Positions 6,227 through 7,419 of a DNA stretch of 7,419 nt are shown here, one piece after another; positions within the stretch are counted from its first letter, which is position 1, and each line of letters begins with the position of its first letter. The position numbers were made by a program, and so were the translations under genes. A model generated the notes under the pieces. It was not told the origin of the DNA. It searched no databases and saw only the letters and a list, made by a program, of their open reading frames with translations. Origin of the DNA: Verrucomicrobiota bacterium (lineage in GTDB: Bacteria; Verrucomicrobiota; Verrucomicrobiia; Verrucomicrobiales; Akkermansiaceae). Location: assembly GCA_009885905.1 (NCBI GenBank), contig VFJU01000352.1, positions 1 to 7,419 on the forward strand, written 5' to 3'.

Positions 6227-6279
6227 CTTGCGGGGGAATGCTGGTTTTAGCAGCACTTTCGGGGTTTGTTCTATCGAAC
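6180..6279 (-). ncRNA. Candidate small RNA or attenuated leader upstream of prfC (about 100 nt)
   Basis: On the minus strand a TATAAA box (6291-6286) would place transcription start near 6279, exactly where a GTTC-GATA-GAAC hairpin begins (6279-6268). Next come a GTGCTG/CAGCAT hairpin with a 7-base loop (6256-6238) and the 10-bp terminator with T7 (6226-6180). A box, three hairpins in a row and a terminator within 110 bp have the build of a bacterial small RNA. No good -35 box is seen 17 bases upstream, and I recognise no known RNA family. If readthrough occurs, the same element would be a prfC leader attenuator. Confidence 0.3.
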
Positions 6280-6295
6280 GTTTCATTTATATCAT
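6266..6295 (+). promoter_or_regulatory. Candidate promoter of bioA
   Basis: TTGTTC (6266-6271, 3 of 6 to TTGACA) and TATCAT (6290-6295, 5 of 6 to TATAAT) are 18 bases apart; an overlapping TATATC (6288-6293) gives a 16-base spacer. The site is about 110 bp before the bioA start and overlaps the proposed minus-strand TATAAA box, so the two directions may compete. Confidence 0.35.
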
Positions 6296-6413
6296 TTTTT
6301 AAGCCTAAATCTATCACGTCATCGCGTAAGGTGTGTCCTCTGTAAAGCCAACCGCACAGGCTAATCCCCCCTGCCCCACGTGCGGCAATCTTCCACGCCT
6401 CCAGAGACACCGA

Positions 6414-7419
6414 ATGACGGAAGATTCGTCACCATTTCCGCTTTTCGCCCATCGAATTCGAGTCATGCTCTCGCCGATGCGTGATGACACCCGAGAATGG
6501 ATTTCTACCGACCAGACATACTGCTGGCATCCGTTCACACGCCAAGCGGAATGGTGCAAACAGGGTACGGAACCGTTAGTCTTGGTACGCGGTGAAGGCT
6601 CATGGTTGTGGGACTCGGAAGGGCGGCGGTATCTCGATGGGAATTCTTCGATCTGGACGAACATCCATGGACACGCTCACCCGTCGCTCAACTCAGCGAT
6701 CCAAGACCAGCTTGGAAAAGTGGCACACACATCATTTCTAGGCTTCACCCACCCGCTTGCTCCCGAATTGGCGCGGCGACTTTGCGGGTTCTTCCCAGAG
6801 AAAACTCTCGAGCGCGTGTTCTTCTCGGATGACGGATCGACCGCTGTCGAATGCGCACTGAAAATGGCGTTGCAATATCGGCGACAGACGGGCGAGACCG
6901 AACGAAATAGATTCGTCGCGTTCACCAACGGCTACCACGGCGACACACTCGGCGCGGCGTCTGTGGGAGGGGTCAACCGGTTTTCCGAAGGCGTTCGTGG
7001 TATGGGTTTCCCCGTGCGTCACGTCGGCTCGATGAATGAGCTGCGGGATTTGCCGATGGAGGAAATCGCTGGGGTCGTCATCGAACCGCTGATTCAAGGC
7101 GTCAATGAAATGCGTCTGTGGCCGACAGGAATGCTGCTAGAATTACGGCAGTGGTGCGACCTTCACGGAGTCCACCTGATTCTTGACGAAGTGATGACCG
7201 GATTCGGCAGGACTGGATGCATGTTCGCCTGCCAGCAAGAAGAGGTGATTCCGGATTTCCTCTGCCTAGCAAAAGGCCTGACCGGTGGCTATCTGCCGCT
7301 CGCTGCGACACTCACCACCGGAAAAATTTACGATGCGTTTTTAGGAGCTGATCACCGAGCATTCTACTACGGTCACAGTTACACAGCAAATCCGTTAGGT
7401 TGTGCCGCCGCACTGGCTA
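6414..7419 (+). CDS. bioA: Adenosylmethionine-8-amino-7-oxononanoate aminotransferase (BioA), 3' end outside window
   Basis: BioA is a PLP enzyme of biotin synthesis; it transfers an amino group, usually from S-adenosylmethionine, to 8-amino-7-oxononanoate (KAPA) to give 7,8-diaminopelargonate (DAPA). 335 codons are present and the frame runs off the window. Family marks from ATG 6414: WHPFT (38-42), [15 protein letters not shown] (76-90), the phosphate-binding SDDGSTAVE (138-146), GYHGDTLGA (173-181), VIEPLIQG (222-229), [12 protein letters not shown] (257-268, Asp258 to the pyridine nitrogen) and [11 protein letters not shown] with PLP Lys287. [15 protein letters not shown] lies at the edge. 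The part between SVG and VVIEP is shorter by roughly 15-20 residues than in E. coli BioA as I recall it. The start is uncertain: 6414, 6465 and 6477 are all ATG in frame and none has a good ribosome site; family alignment favours 6465 or 6477, since [15 protein letters not shown] begins the conserved part. A related class-III aminotransferase using lysine as donor (BioK) is the main alternative. Confidence 0.87.
   Translation, partial: MTEDSSPFPLFAHRIRVMLSPMRDDTREWISTDQTYCWHPFTRQAEWCKQGTEPLVLVRGEGSWLWDSEGRRYLDGNSSIWTNIHGHAHPSLNSAIQDQLGKVAHTSFLGFTHPLAPELARRLCGFFPEKTLERVFFSDDGSTAVECALKMALQYRRQTGETERNRFVAFTNGYHGDTLGAASVGGVNRFSEGVRGMGFPVRHVGSMNELRDLPMEEIAGVVIEPLIQGVNEMRLWPTGMLLELRQWCDLHGVHLILDEVMTGFGRTGCMFACQQEEVIPDFLCLAKGLTGGYLPLAATLTTGKIYDAFLGADHRAFYYGHSYTANPLGCAAALA

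Larger units (their letters stand above)
6070..6413. other. Non-coding divergent region between prfC and bioA
   Basis: This 344-bp stretch separates two divergent genes and contains no convincing coding sequence. It holds a strong minus-strand hairpin with a T7 run (6180-6226), a smaller hairpin (6238-6256), a GTTC-TATC-GAAC palindrome (6268-6279) and an AT-rich promoter-like patch (6281-6300). A poor candidate promoter for prfC lies on the minus strand: TTGGAG (6181-6176), 16 bases, TTAAAT (6159-6154). I saw no recognisable tRNA, SRP RNA, tmRNA, TPP or cobalamin riboswitch, and no clear BirA or BioR operator. Confidence 0.7.

Noticed and set aside
6260..6300. BirA or BioR operator in front of bioA
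   Set aside because: No TTGT-AACC/GGTT-ACAA pair and no TTATNNATAA site; TTATATCAT only partly resembles the latter.
6207..6410. 67-codon minus-strand frame with GTG start in the prfC-bioA gap
   Set aside because: It runs through the strong terminator hairpin, has no ribosome site and no recognisable protein features; the structured RNA reading is better.
6227..6413. Possible tmRNA, 6S, SRP RNA or riboswitch before bioA or prfC
   Set aside because: None of the conserved cores I know (tmRNA ends, SRP GGAAG/AGCA loop, TPP or cobalamin boxes) is present.

Overview
The window looks like ordinary bacterial chromosome of moderately high GC. It carries core translation genes, one envelope-type acyltransferase, a deacetylase-family hydrolase, a biotin-pathway aminotransferase and the tail of a REP-associated transposase. 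The style of S11 (acidic Pro/Ala-rich N-terminal extension), the transposase tail and the near absence of Shine-Dalgarno sequences suggest Verrucomicrobiota or a relative. This is an inference from remembered family patterns, not a search, and is only moderately supported.

Layout. 1-366 (+): C-terminal end of a REP-associated tyrosine transposase, cut by the window edge. 367-550: non-coding, with short inverted and direct repeats. 551-2190 (-): a three-gene ribosomal operon, rpsM-rpsK-rpsD (S13, S11, S4), ending in two consecutive hairpins, the second a good intrinsic terminator. 2315-3385 (-): a membrane acyltransferase (acyltransferase-3 family) with its own weak terminator. 3494-4408 (+): a class IV-like histone deacetylase-family enzyme, divergent from the acyltransferase. 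4426-6069 (-): prfC (release factor 3), convergent with the deacetylase gene and only 17 bp from it. 6070-6413: non-coding, with a strong minus-strand terminator hairpin and probable divergent promoters. 6414 to the end (+): bioA, incomplete at the 3' edge.

How they fit together. S13, S11 and S4 are small-subunit proteins made from one transcript, and RF3 recycles release factors after termination, so four of the eight genes serve translation. The others appear functionally independent. The alpha operon is unusual in stopping after rpsD, with no rpoA or rplQ following.

No clear novel multi-gene system is visible. The best leads are a possible ~100-nt small RNA or attenuated leader upstream of prfC, the long S11 extension, the consistent lack of Shine-Dalgarno motifs, and a Glu-to-Gln change in a family motif of the acyltransferase.
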